DNA from: Gerris lacustris
Taxonomy: Eukaryota > Arthropoda > Insecta > Hemiptera > Gerridae
Assembly (NCBI GenBank): GCA_951217055.1
Contig: OX578284.1
Location: 20,532,187 to 20,596,186, forward strand
DNA: 64,000 bases
Reading direction: 5' to 3'
Made by a program: the position numbers and the translations under genes. Every line of letters begins with the position of its first letter. Position 1 is the first letter of the stretch. This document shows positions 44,003 through 55,728 of this stretch, one piece after another. The notes below the pieces were generated by a model, which saw only the letters and a list, made by a program, of their open reading frames with translations, searched no databases and was not told the origin of the DNA.

Positions 44003-44411
44003 CGGTCAATTAAAAAGGTACATAGCTTCCTCGCGTGCTGACGCGAACAGCATCGTGTTGTGATTTTATAAACGTTAATTGTTATTGCCCCTTCTTCTTA
44101 CCTAAATATGTTAATTTCTTTTGTTTACATGGATTAAAGTACCAATTTAGCGCAAGCTCAATTTAAAGAGGGTAGACGATTGAATCTTATATGTGACCAA
44201 CAATAGGCTAATAATAACCTATCATCAAAATGTCATTAAAATAGAGTAATTTTAAAAATATTGGTTTGTAACAATTTTGATCGACAGACAGACACAGTTA
44301 CCTTCCGAAGAAAATAGCACCATCCTTGGAATTGTTGAAGTTTGGGAAAAAAATGTTTGTTCTTCAAAACGATCACATAGCTTCCGTTGCATACGGTAAG
44401 CTTGGATGCAA
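44003..44411 (+). mobile_element. Family A copy, diverged
   Basis: CCGGTCAATTAAAAAGGTAC then CATAGCTTCCTCGCGTGCTG at the left. GATCGACAGACAGACACAGT is in the middle and CACATAGCTTCCGTTGCATA, with CGGTAAGCTTGGATGC, at the right end. The order matches family A; the interior resembles the 57860 copy. Confidence 0.65.
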
Positions 44412-44445
44412 AAAAATCTTTTTATCAGAGCAGTTGTTTATTTAA

Positions 44446-44790
44446 CCATCTAAACCATGCTAGGCTACTTTCCACCTGCTTGGAAAAAAGCCAAACTAAT
44501 CGTGATTCACGAAACTAATAATCGGTCAACCTTGTCAACAGATACAAATTAATTAGCCTAGTCTCATTTCACAGCAAAATAGCAGAAACAATAATTAATA
44601 TAAGGCTCCTTGTTCAAATCACTGGCATAAAGTTAATAGAAGATTTTAAATTTGGTTTTAAGGCTGATCCCAACTAGCTCGTCTCACCGATCATATCGCT
44701 GATCAAATTAATGTCAACAAATTTACCGGCATGTTTATCACTTGATGTGTTGAGAAAGCATTTGACTGTGTTTGGCTTCAGGGATTTTTT
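44446..44790 (+). pseudogene. LINE (Jockey-like) reverse transcriptase, N-terminal half, decayed
   Basis: Plus-strand frames read, in family order: MLGYFPPAWKKAKLIVIH (44458-44511, motif FPxxWKxAxVIPIHK), YKLISLVSFHSKIAETIINI (about 44542-44605, motif YRPISLLxxxSKIxExxI), EDFKFGFKAD (about 44640, motif QFGFR), a block near HQLVSLTDHI, and KAFDCVW with LDV (44739-44780, the first catalytic Asp region). Stops and frameshifts separate the blocks, and a T run follows directly. It could be the same LINE family as 37355-37525, but the two do not overlap in the protein, so this cannot be tested here. Confidence 0.85.
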
Positions 44791-44799
44791 TTTTCTTTT

Positions 44800-45030
44800 T
44801 GGCATGGTTTTAGATTTTAGATAAACCATACAGCTATAAAGTTAAAAATTAGATTAATGATAATATAATGAATAATAAAAAAACAAATAAATAATTTGCA
44901 AACAAATAGAGATAGAGATCAGAAGATAAGGAGGTTATCTGTTTTGTTTTATTTCTATTCTACAATATTTGAATAATTATAAGGTAACAAATATAAAGAT
45001 AACAATAGTTATTTAATTTGTGCAAATAGT
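44800..45030. other. AT-rich stretch, no recognised feature
   Basis: Nothing recognised. Confidence 0.4.
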
Positions 45031-45034
45031 GCGC

Positions 45035-45200
45035 AAAGTGCCACTTGGCTGCACTCGAGAGAAATATTTACGCACGAGCCGCAGGCGAGGGCGGAAAGGT
45101 TTCTCGAGTGAAAAAAGTGATTTTTGTTGTGTTTTTTTTTAAAGGTTCTCGAGTGGTAAAGTAAAATGAGTGCGGTAAAGTAAAACGAGTGCGGTAAAGT
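45035..45200 (+). repeat. CGAG-type module with 18-19-bp GAGTGCGGTAAAGTAAAA tandem repeat
   Basis: CACTCGAGAGAAATATTTAC and CGAGCCGCAGGCGAGGGCGG are followed by CTCGAGTG. Then come three GAGTG(C)GGTAAAGTA units (45151, 45168, 45187). It is similar in style to the modules at 4880, 26070 and 52950. Confidence 0.6.
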
Positions 45201-45499
45201 AGTAAGTGCAGGAATCTGCTGTTTTGAGTACAATTTTGAGTGTTACAACAGCCACTTTATCGGTCAACTGTAGGAGAAAATACAAACAATATGAAAACAA
45301 AAAGAGAGAAGGTAACAATCTTAATTGTATAGGTTTGCTTATACTTACCTCTATTTCTATTGTATATACCTTAATACTCTCAAGTCAATTTTTTTTAATA
45401 TATGGCGTAATGTTTGTTTAAAATAAGCTCTTATCAGCTTTTACTCTTTTAGTCCAATTATTTTAGTAATAAATAAAACTTCTGTTCCAAAAAAATCGA

Positions 45500-46014
45500 A
45501 ACAATTGGGGGGGTAACAAATTCGGTTATTTGCGAATATCTCGCTTCCTATGATTCGTACACCAATCAAGGTGGCTATCAAAATTTCCCACAAAAAAGTC
45601 TCATTAATTTTTAATTACAATGGACGGTTTACGGAGTATAGGGCGAAGAATATCTATGAATATATAGAATCCGTCGCCTCACCACATTTTACGAATATCT
45701 CGCTTCCAATGGCTCGGAGACAAATTAAGGTGATTCTCAAAAAGAAAGACTAATTAATTTCCCACGAAAAAGGTATCATTCATTTTTTACGTACCACAAA
45801 CGCTTTTGCAAAAACTCTATATTACTATAACTTGTGTAGTGCTCCTTTTTGCACGAATTTTTACGTATTTTGGTGAATATCTCGCTTCCTCTAGCTCGGA
45901 GACCAATTGAGGATTAAATCAAATTGAAGATTACAAAATTTCACATTGGAAACATTTTACGTACTATCAACCATTTGGATAATAAAATGCTCCGAAGTTT
46001 ACACACGTACATAC

Positions 46015-46059
<45 letters not shown>

Positions 46060-46070
46060 ACAATATAAGG
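45500..46070 (+). repeat. Repeat with three GAATATCTCGCTTCC modules ending in (CATA)n/(CA)n
   Basis: GCGAATATCTCGCTTCC and relatives at about 45534, 45692 and 45883 are each followed by an ATGRCTCGGAGAC(C/A)AATTRAGG-like block. The element ends ACACGTACATACTACATACA and a (CA)n tract (46030-46060). A 67-codon ORF spans two modules but shows no family resemblance. Confidence 0.65.
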
Positions 46071-46590
46071 GAAAAATAATAAACCCAGACTCTAACTGAA
46101 CTAAATCATTATCGATTTTTTCTTTGAACTTTTGATTAAAAAAGAAAAAGGGAAATTTTCATTTCACGGGTTTGAACTTTATCGAAGTTCAAAAAAACCA
46201 ATGAAGTCTTCCCCCTTCCCTTTTTTTAACCAATGAGGTTAAACTGAATTCAAAATTGAATCCTGTGAATTTTTTTAAGGATAAAAAAAAATCGATCGTT
46301 TGTTTCTAAAAATATTGTTTAAACCTCAACAAAAGGGCTTTTTAAAAGACTTAGCAATATTTATTTGATTTCTAGCTTCAATGCCGTATAGAAAAAAGTT
46401 AAATAAAACCGATATTAAAAGTAAGGTATTTGCATCATGAAAAGAATTCCAAGGTTTAAATCCTCTTTTTATTGAAAATGTTTTAAAAAGCGTGCTTTAA
46501 ACAGGCCTTTGTGCTTTTTCCTCTTCCTCTCTTCAACCCTTTGACTGTATGTTCTGTAGGATGAAACAGTTCAGAACTTAATTTAAACTA
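46070..46590. other. No recognised feature
   Basis: AT-rich unique sequence. GTTTGAACTTTATCGAAGTTC forms a short hairpin near 46170. Confidence 0.4.
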
Positions 46591-46594
46591 CATT

Positions 46595-46952
46595 AGACAT
46601 TTTTCAACCTAAAATTCCAATTTTGAATTTGAAGATCACGTTTACGCGAGCGTTGCGCTTGACGTTGAACGCTTAGGCGGATAACGTTGTCTAACGAACT
46701 CGTCCTGGGCATTGGTAAAATGAACATGTCTGCCTAATTTCATCATAATCGGTCGACATTTACTTAAGTTAACGTCACACGTTTCAAGGATTCGCGGACA
46801 CACAGACCGACAGACAGACACGGAACCAAAAATGTTCCCTGATGTCTAAAACGGATTTCTTTTAAGGAATTTTTAAAATCGGAGGCATAACATTTTTTTG
46901 TTCTCTAAAGTGAACACAATGCTTCCGTTACCTTCGGTAAGCTCGGAAGCAA
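46595..46952 (+). mobile_element. Family A copy, 5'-truncated (A3)
   Basis: It begins near CAACCTAAAATTCCAATTTT and ends with the intact terminal hairpin GCTTCCG...CGGAAGC (46921-46950). The GACA tract is short (GACCGACAGACAGACACGGA). Confidence 0.9.
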
Positions 46953-46959
46953 TAAACAA

Positions 46960-47480
46960 AAATATTTCCTACAGACTATTTCTACAATAATTACTCCCAT
47001 GACAATAATTAATAATTAGATTTATTAATGGCTAGAGGAAAGATCAGCTAAAGAGCTTTAAGAGGAGCTAGGAATTTACCATAGACTCATATAAATAAAT
47101 TCCTTTAATAGCTCTAGACTTCTGAATATAATTTACCACAGCTCTCATTAGCTAAATCGTCTAGCTTTTAACATAAATGGATTTTAACATATTTATGGAA
47201 TTTGATAAACGTCTAGTCTAGTAGAGTACATTAAATATTTTGTGTTTACCTCCAGTAAATAAATTATTTATTTATTCTCATTTTCTTAATTTGCAGTTTC
47301 ATTTTTATACGAATTAGGGAAAATCAATAAAAACAGGCAATACAAGTTATGTTTTGGCTTCAATTTATTGGAACCCACTGATTTTGAGTAAAAGTCAAAG
47401 AACAGAATTGATCAGTTTCGTCCGCATTGAACTGATTAAGACAGTTTAAAGTGGTATAAAATAAACTGTGTAAAATTTAT
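46960..47480. other. No recognised feature between two opposed family A copies
   Basis: Unique sequence. The flanking copies A3 (plus) and A4 (minus) point towards each other, 3' hairpins innermost. Confidence 0.45.
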
Positions 47481-47485
47481 TTTAT

Positions 47486-48147
47486 TCCTTCCGAGCTTAC
47501 CGAAGGCAACGGAAGCATTGTGTTCACTTTTTAGAACGAAACAATTTTATGACTCCGATTTTGAAAAAATCGGAAAAGTGTCTGTCTGTCTGTGTGTCCA
47601 CTGAAACGAATGACGATAACTTAAGTAAAAGTTGACCGATTTTGATGAAATGTGGTAGACATGTTCATTTTACCAATACCCAGGACGAGTTCGTTGGACA
47701 ACGTTATCCGCCCAAGCGTTCAACGCCAAGCGCAACGCTCGCGTAAACGTGATCTTAAAATTTAAAATTGGACATTTTGGTCGGGGGAAAAAATCAAACT
47801 TCATCAATTCAATGAGACAAACATTTTTTTCAGTAAAACTAACAACGACACCGCTATGAAGTGTTAAAGATCGCTAATACTGTTAATATGTTTTTATTAT
47901 GGAGAGAACGCGGGGATGGAAATAGACGAGGGGAATAGGAGGTGGCTTGGTTCTCCACCTCTCTATTTGGATCTACCTCTTCAATAGCACAGCGAACATA
48001 GGGACCTCGAGACCAGGTGACCAGGCTTCATTCGCTATCTGTACACTGTTGTATTCACTTCTGTGCACACGTTATCGAAGTAAAAATGCCTAAAATCATT
48101 AAAGTTTAGGACGCCAGGAAGCTATGTGCTACTCTAATTGGCAATGT
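47486..48147 (-). mobile_element. Family A copy on the minus strand with extra internal segment (A4)
   Basis: In minus-strand reading it runs from ACATTGCCAATTAGAGTAGC (48147) through GTCGTTGTTAGTTTTACTG, the GCGAGCGTTGCG block and AAATCGGTCAACTTTTACTT to the terminal GCTTCCGTTGCCTTCGG. Compared with copies at 1818 and 54289 it has about 180 extra bases at roughly 47900-48080, GC-richer and unmatched elsewhere in the window. This may be a nested insertion or the ancestral interior. Confidence 0.85.
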
Positions 48148-48149
48148 AT

Positions 48150-49735
48150 TTTTTTCAAATAACTAATGAATACCGAATATATGAATTGTTCCTTAAAATT
48201 TAATTACTATTCGATTTTTTTTTTTTTTTTTTTTTAATTTAACTATTCCCAGTGTGAAAAAAGAAGCATAGGCTTATATTATATTAGGGAAATAATATAA
48301 AAAAAAAGTTTGTTTTTTTGTTTATTTAAGTCCATTTTAGACATTAAAAATAACGTGTACTAAACTTCACAGACATTTAAATTACTGTCAGGTCTCAAGC
48401 CATTAATTCAAGCAACAGCCCATTTTATAGAATTATTTTTAGCGACTTTATTAGAAATTTACAGAAAAAAGGGAAGAAATCATTACGGCCGTTTCCCTTT
48501 GCATAAAGCCCATTCAACTCTCAAGCCGTGTTGAAAAAGTTAAAAAAAAAGTTATTTTTTTACGAACATGAATTATTCAGATCCAGAAGAAATAAAAAAA
48601 GAAATTTCTTTATCCGTTATTTTATATTCAAACTCATAATAAATAATATAGTAAATTTAATTATATTTGTAGGTGAACGGAGTTATTACAACTTTTAATG
48701 AAAAGACACTCGTAACCGTGCATTTTTTATAATATAAAAGTTCGAGCAGAAAAAAACGGATAGTAAAATTTAAACGATATGAATTATTCAGAATTTTTTT
48801 TATTTTATCTGAAGTGAATTACCCTCCGTTTATTATATTTTATTTTTCAATTTAAATAGCGAGAATAATAATATAATAGAATGCTTGATAAATTATTATG
48901 ACATACTAAAAAAAAGTACAACTCAAAAAAAAAAAAAAAATACATATAACAAAATTAAGTAAAATATTACTCAGTTCGATTATTATATTAGTTTGGATAA
49001 AAAAAATATTGTGAAGGAAACAAACGAATTTAAAGTTATGTGGGTTAACACAGGTTGACGGGGAATAAACCAATTCATCATGGGAGGTTATCCAATACTC
49101 CGTAGAATAGAATTAAATAGATCCTATTTTCCGAATTAAATTTATAATGTTTTGCAGAACCGAAACCTTTGGAAAAGGAACAAAACGAGAGAATAACAAT
49201 ATTAACCGAATTGATTTAGGATGGCGTCAGCTTTACCGTAAAATTGTTCGCGCATTAATTCGTAGCATGTAACGTCCACTGCAGTACGTGCAGGTCCATA
49301 ATTATTTGTGGCGCCGCTTGGGAGCGTGTGGTCGGGATAGGGGGCGGATTGGGGGTGTGTTTGTTTGTTATTTATACGCGTTTGGTAACACCATTTACAA
49401 CTCGGGTTATGGTTTCCTCTCCTATATTCCTAATGGAGGGAGGATGTTCATATAAATACGACCCTGGGGTTAAGGCTATCTACGGTAATTATTCCAAACC
49501 GGTTCTGACAATATCTTCTCTCAAGAGATGCACAAAACATGGTTGGTGCTGACGGTTTTGGTGCGTGGTGCAACGAGAGAACAATTTCACATGAAGGATG
49601 AAAAACGCATGATGACAGGACGTGTAGCGTTTCGAAGTAATAAACAATATTGGAAAGGGGTAGCTTGGCATATCTCAAACCGATGTGTATCGATATACAT
49701 GGAATACGTGGAATAATGCATTCAATTAAATATTC
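48150..49735. other. AT-rich stretch, then less AT-rich block, no recognised gene
   Basis: T17 run near 48220-48236. 49250-49720 is less AT-rich and has overlapping ORFs of 60-76 codons on both strands, none with a recognisable domain, so I do not call a gene there. Confidence 0.4.
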
Positions 49736-49739
49736 TGGA

Positions 49740-50930
49740 CTAAAAAAATATAATTCCGATGGTATTGAATTTAAGCAGTATTTCGGAAAAACACGTATTT
49801 ATACGAAAGAATGTGCCTTGTTGGCAGTATAGTAAAGAATGATTAAATTATTGAGCTGAGCGAAACGAAGCTCTTATTACACTTAGCATTTGGTTGGACG
49901 CACATACTCCTCCTGAACGGCTGAACCGATCCGCACAAAATTCGGCACGTCATAGTAACCAACCACAGGAAGGTACAAATCAGAAATGGTCCTAATGGGT
50001 ACAGAGGGGTACGAGGTACGGGGTACAAAAGTTAAAGTAGTATATGCCCTTCATGATCCATGTCGTTAGAAAGCTCTTTAAAAGTGCAGTTATTGTTGTT
50101 ATGTTCACTTTTGTCATATTTTCATTTATGAGGGGGGTAAAATAGAAAAAAAATTGGAAATATTACTAGTTTCGATCCGATTTCAGCTGTTTATAAATAA
50201 AAATGTTTATTGTTAACTATCAGCTGTTTAATACATACTGCGTACTGCATTATTTCACTGATAAAAACATTGAATGATATTGTTTTAATTATTTAATTAG
50301 TTATTGAGCAAAAAAAACTAATCTGTCAAATGCAGATACTTAAAGAAAGCAATGCGAAGATACATCTCCGGTCAACAACAGTAGGGCAAGTTTTTGATAA
50401 ATGTGATCATGGCGTGGTGCAAGCAATTAATGTAATATGAATTTTAACGCATGAATAAAATTTAAGATTAAAATGCACACTCAGTTCAATATTGCAAGCA
50501 GACAACTGCATTGCACACCTAGTTTTTTAACTAAACTGATAATGAGATAAAATTGTTACTATAAAATACCGAATACCGAATCCTTCAGAGAAACATAGGA
50601 ACACTTTCTTATGAGTTAGTAACCTGCAATACCTAAAGGGCGCAACTATGAACATAATCAAGTATTTAAGTAATTTATGTTTTTTTTTTGTTCCGATGGT
50701 ATCGAATTCAATCAGCATTTAGGGAAAACACATATTCATATGAATGAATATCTTTTGTTGTAACAAATGATTAAATCATTTTTCAACCAGACTGATAATA
50801 ATGAGGTAAAATTGTTACTATAAAATACCGAATCCTTTACTAAAATAAAGGAACACCTTCTTATGAGTTAGCAACCTGCAATACCTTAAGGGCGCATCTG
50901 TGAACAGTCTAGTACTTAAGTAATTTGATT
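49740..50930 (+). repeat. Tandem array of about 255-bp units, split by a Helitron-like insertion
   Basis: Units contain CTGATAATRATGAGRTAAAA, TTGTTACTATAAAATACCGA, CTTATGAGTTAGYAACCTGC, and TTCCGATGGTATYGAATTYA followed by TTTMGGRAAAACACRTATT. The first unit's tail is at 49756-49850. The second unit is 50530-50785 and the third starts at about 50786. The first and second are separated by 49851-50522, which interrupts the AATGATTAAAT...CTGATAATGAG continuity seen between units two and three. Confidence 0.75.
49851..50522 (+). mobile_element. Helitron-like non-autonomous element
   Basis: The right end is CTAG followed by T (50519-50523). It is preceded by a hairpin TGCAAGCAG/CTGCATTGCA with one bulge (about 50493-50515), as in Helitrons. 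The left part has GAGCTGAGCGAAACGAAGCT and CTGAACGGCTGAACCGATCC. The middle shares GGGGTACAAA, CCCTTCATGATSCAT, GAAAAGCTCTTTAA and TTATTGTTGTTATGT with 57178-57720. There is no target-site duplication and no Rep/helicase. The left boundary is inferred from the interrupted tandem array and lacks the canonical TC. Confidence 0.65.
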
Positions 50931-50934
50931 TTAA

Positions 50935-52935
50935 ATTTTAAAAGGTCTTAATATAGGTTGTCCATTGGAGTGAACAATCTATTAAGCTGTGAAAAATATA
51001 CAATAGGAAACTAAGAACTAGTCTAATGCATATATGCTAGGATGTTATCAATTATATGGAAAAAATCATATGCTAGCGACAAGTAATGAGTTTTCTTAAG
51101 TAACCACCCAATATTAATTATTATTTGATATTACATAGAAATCATTCATACACTCAAATATAATAAATTATGTTCTGATAAAAAAAGAAAATGAAATAGT
51201 ACACATTTTTTTCAGCCCTGTAATATTACTTGAAGGGAATGCCATGTTTCAACAGGAATCCCAAAATAAATATTGGAGGTTGAGAATTCCAGTGAATAAA
51301 GCAACTATGTAGACATGGCTGCTGAAAGCCTTTCCACAGTTGGCTCTACTCTAGGGTGAACAAACCTAACCAAAAATACAAGTCAAGGGTGGTTTACCTT
51401 CGAAAATATACAAGTCTAAAAGAGGCTGTTTACTTTAAACTTAAATATAAATTATAAGCTATTTATATAAAAAATAATCATTTCGTTAACTTGCGAGAGA
51501 CATCGAGAGATATTAATAGACCCCAAAGAGGGGTGAAAATATCGCAAAAGTGAGCCTTTTATTTTTTTCTTCAGACTCTACCATCAATATAATGTATTAA
51601 TACATCTAATTGATGGTGGTAGAGGGTTGATCTAATTGGTTATTTAGTTGGGAAGTTTCACATCCCTCTTAGAACCACAATCAAATCACCCACATATGTA
51701 AAGACATGTTTCACACTTAATACAACAAATATATAAAGTGGGAGATCCCTTTCTTCTCTAAAAGAAATTAAAAATATACAATTTTTAACTAAAGAAATAG
51801 TTACTTTAAAAAAACCTTTCTATTGATAGATTTACTTTAATTAATATATTTAAAATATAATAATTTTGTAATAAAACCACAATAATTTCTTAACATTAAG
51901 ACTAGTAAAAATTAGCAAGCATCCAATTGGCAGTAATATATTAACACACACAATTATATAGAATATTGCCAATATTTGCCTAATGAAGGCATAGCTAGTT
52001 GACTTCTACAAATCATATTAGGATAACTTCGAGGAGTAGGACGCATTCAAACCAATCAATTAATGAATAATACATCAGTTTACCATCCTGACGCCACTAC
52101 TAATTAGTACTATATTTGCCATTAGAAATCTTCGACAGTTAATGGAAGTGAAATCGCCAAAAAAATATAATTATTTACACTAATTGATTTCAACCATACT
52201 TATACTTAAAATGTAATTACCATACTTATAATGTAATTATAATTAACATGAATAATTAAAATGATTTAAGATAAATGTTAATTGATTATTCAATAAATAT
52301 TTTGTGATTGTAATAAGGTAATAATCAAGTCAATAGATCTAATGGTTTATTTGACTATAATTAGCATGTTAAACTCACGTTATCAACATAATATAAATGA
52401 TTAAATTGTTATTAATACTGTAGTAATTAATCATTAATACTCACGTAATGATTATCTTTTATCTGTATATTATATAGATTAATTACCTGAAACAGAAAAT
52501 ATGAACATTTATAAATAACATTTATAAAAACCTTGAAAGAACAAAGGGGAATTTTTGTGATAGTGTCGACATCATCATATGTGTAACATGTGATAGGTAT
52601 GGGACATAAAAAATTATATTTAAAATAAATATAGAGAAAAATAAATTAAACAGATAATTGTGCGAAAATGTATTTTCAAAGAATGCGGCCCAGATGAAAG
52701 GTAACACATAAGTGTGATAAAATAATTACAATTAATTTTATAATTTGTATCTACCCCACTGAAATTGCCTTTAGCAAAGGAGGAGAAACATTGAAACATA
52801 CATCCAAGATCAAGCAGTTACTACCTAGAACTCCTTAAAACATGTTGCCCCAAAACGTAACAAAATATAATGTTTAATGTAAAGACAACCATATTGAAAG
52901 AATATGTTAAGTTTTAAGACAACAATACGTTAATA
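50935..52935. other. AT-rich stretch with one hairpin
   Basis: CTCTACCATCAAT (51577-51589) pairs with ATTGATGGTGGTAGAG (about 51612-51627). Nothing coding was recognised. Confidence 0.45.
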
Positions 52936-52939
52936 GTTA

Positions 52940-53060
52940 TTTATGTAACTAAGGCGAAGCCGAGGCAGGCAAATGTTAATTACCTGCTGAGGTGTAACCG
53001 AAGCAGGTAATCTTTAAACGAGTCAGGAATGTTTCCTTTGCTGCATAGTTACATACAATA
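52940..53060 (+). repeat. Family D copy (GGCGAAGCCGAGGCAGG modules)
   Basis: AAGGCGAAGCCGAGGCAGG, GAGGTGTAACCGAAGCAGG, an ATTACCTGC/GCAGGTAAT inverted pair, and ACATACAATATTTTATCT, as at 4850-5080. Confidence 0.55.
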
Positions 53061-53064
53061 TTTT

Positions 53065-53595
53065 ATCTATTAACGTCAGAAAAATTACACTAATTATTAT
53101 AATCCCTTTTTAATATATAAAAGATTTAAAGAAATTAAATTTGTAAAAAAACGAAAGTTGAATTTGTTCGTCACTATAATTATTTAAGTTATTTTCAAAA
53201 AATATATAACTATTTAGCAGAATATTACGCTTAAATATATAAAAATAAACAATGTGGTAGTGTTTATAACCTGCGATGAAGTAACCTTTTTTTAGTAAAA
53301 TTTTCGTACAATGTGACAGCCTGTTTGTTACTTTGCTGATACTTTGAACTTTTGCTGACACTTTGATATTTTGCTGACACTTTATTCAAAAGAATCAAGA
53401 AAAATGACATTTTGCAGACTGAAAACAGTACAACAATGCTTAATTTTGCTGCCGTGAGTAGATAAACAAAATTATGTATGACAACAATATTGCAAGAACT
53501 GCTGTATTTTTAAAAGAACTTCCGTTTCATTCATCCCAAATTTCTTTGGTAGAAAGAGAACAGGTAATTAAGTGCCATTTAAAGGCCTGGAGAAG
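53065..53595. other. No recognised feature
   Basis: AT-rich. A short tandem of CTTTGCTGATA/CTTTTGCTGACA units lies at 53330-53385. Confidence 0.45.
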
Positions 53596-53600
53596 GGAAA

Positions 53601-53705
53601 TTAGGTGTCAAATTCTTGGAATAATTTGCTACGTTCGGATTTATACTTAGGACATTCTAATAGGATGTGAGTCATATTTTCTTCTTTATCTGGGCATTTA
53701 TAATA
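53601..53705 (-). pseudogene. LINE C-terminal zinc-knuckle-like fragment
   Basis: The minus strand reads KCPDKEENMTHILLECPKYK followed by SER and an ordinary stop (53601-53603). The pattern CxxxxEENxxHxLLECPxY is the conserved C-terminal block of Jockey/CR1-type LINE ORF2 proteins. Just upstream on the minus strand (about 53710-53745), IGLSDSP in another frame fits the same family, so a frameshift has occurred. Nothing of the reverse transcriptase is left here. Confidence 0.65.
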
Positions 53706-53844
53706 TTATAGGTGAATCACTTAGTCCAATCATATAGTTGTATTGAATGCATCTTGCATGGTAACTTCTAAACCTATTAATTTTGATTATAGTCATAGTT
53801 TTTATTTCCAAAACCATGGTTTAATCGGTAAACTTTTTTGACAA

Positions 53845-53991
53845 TTGATAGACGATCTTTAATACTGCAAAGTTTCACTTTTTTATCTCTTTTGATTCAA
53901 AAGTTATTGGAACGTAATAGAGAGACAGACAGACACAAGAACAAAATTATAAGGGTTTCTTTTTTTGGGTTAACCAAAGAAACCCTAAAAA
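53845..53991 (-). mobile_element. Family B fragment with one terminus
   Basis: In minus-strand reading it begins TTTTTAGGGTTTCTTTGGTT and continues AGAAACCCTTATAATTTTGT, GTCTGTCTGTCTC and CTTTTGAATCAAAAGAGAT. This matches the left end of the 40531 element; the other end is missing. Confidence 0.7.
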
Positions 53992-54288
53992 TTACGAATT
54001 TGGTGTTCATATAGGTCGGAAATAATTAAATTTCAATTGAATGAAGTTTTCTCTTAATTTGTATTTTGCCTTTAACATGACCAAATCATTTCCAACCCTC
54101 CCCTGTAGTGAAATCAGATAGTATACATATTTCATATGAACGTAATAAAAACTAAAATTAATTTAACTGAGTTATCAGAAAAGCACAACTAACTAGAAGT
54201 AAAAGCAACAAAAGTGTTAATTCCTATTAGTCTGAACTACTCAAGAATTAATCACTAATAGCTACATTTAGGGGCTCTAGATCTAAAT

Positions 54289-54862
54289 AGACTGCCAATT
54301 AGTGTGGCACATAGCTTCCTCGCATCCTATCATGTACTTTATTGTTATACTAACATTAAAATTATTGTTATATAACTTTATTTTGTTATATTGTTTATTG
54401 TGTAAAAACTATTTATAGTTTTAGCGATCTTTAACACTTCATAGCGGTGTCGCTGTTGGTTTTACTAAAAAATTGTTTTTTCAAATAAAATATTTGTCTC
54501 ATTGAATAGATGAAGTTAGATTTTTTCCCGACCTAAAATTCCAATTTTAAATTTGAAGCGTTGGTCGTGAACGCTTGGACGGATAACGTTGTCCAACGAA
54601 CTTGTCCTGGGCATTGGTAAAAGGAACATGTCTACCAATTTTCATTAACATCGGTCGACATTTACTCAAGTTATCGTCACACGTTTCATAATTCGCGGAC
54701 ACACAGACCGACAGACAGTCAGACAGACACGAGACCTAAAATGTTCCCTGATGTCTGAAACGGATTTCTGTCTTGGAATTTTTAAAATCGGAGACAAAAG
54801 CTTTTCGTTCTTAAAAGTGAACACACAATGCTTCCGTAACCTTCGGTAAGCTCGGAAGCAAT
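54289..54862 (+). mobile_element. Family A copy, near full length (A5)
   Basis: It starts AGACTGCCAATTAGTGTGGC and ends with the GCTTCCG...CGGAAGC hairpin. It is very similar to the 1818-2410 copy throughout but has a short GACA tract and a deletion in the GCGAGCGTTGCG block. A 90-codon minus-strand ORF is again repeat-derived. Confidence 0.9.
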
Positions 54863-54864
54863 AA

Positions 54865-55725
54865 TATATAAAATAATTGGTTTTAATAATAATAAATTCA
54901 TCATTATACGTCAGAATATTAAAATAGTTAACAATCAATAGCTTAAATAATTATTTTTTAATAAAATACTTTTAAAAGAAAAAAATAATGCAATTTTAGT
55001 TTATTGAAGAATTTAATAATTTGTATGTACGTGAGGCAGTGCAATGTTATACAAAATCTAATAAAGTTTGTTGCACTGGGGTGTGGCAAAATGAGACAAG
55101 AAGGGGTGAGAGGTGAGTTTATCAAACTAATTTACACTGAGTTTTAATTGAAAAACATGCACGCTACACTGCATATTATAATTAAAGAGAGGGAAACTTA
55201 GCCTGTTTACTGGTCTCCAGCTATGTAGCCTCAAGCAAAGCTTTGGGCATCTAAAGCTCATCCCCTAAATAAACATCATAATAATACAGATGTAAATACC
55301 TATAAATGTAACTTTATAATGGTAATTCCTTTGGTGATTGTATACCGTATAAAGTTAAAATTAGTTTTAATAAATAATCTTGGAAATGTAAATAGATGAG
55401 TTAAAATATATTCAACGAAAACAGGGTTAAACCAAAAATAACTCTTATGCTATATAATGTTAAGAGTTTGGATACCAATTTAAATGTAGTATTACTTACT
55501 TGTTTAATAACTTTAATCAAAATGAAATTTCAATTAATAACCTTGCACCATGTTACATATCCTACTGATGTAATAAATACTGGTTATTTATAATGTTAAT
55601 CATTGCAGGTTTTTATTTTTCACTAGGGGCATAAAACCTTCGTCAAACAAAGAGTTAAAAATAAAAATACATTGTCTCATCCAGGCACTTTTTGAGTTTA
55701 ATATTTGGCAGGCAGTGCCAAATAT
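54865..55725. other. AT-rich stretch, no recognised feature
   Basis: Nothing recognised. Confidence 0.45.
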
Positions 55726-55728
55726 TAG

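Noticed and set aside
45550..45753. 67-codon ORF across GAATATCTCGCTTCC modules
   Set aside because: It lies wholly inside a repeat with three modules; the frame is not kept in the third.
49328..49832. Cluster of 60-76-codon ORFs on both strands
   Set aside because: Overlapping frames on both strands with no domain, codon pattern or splice context. Less AT-rich sequence alone makes stops rarer.
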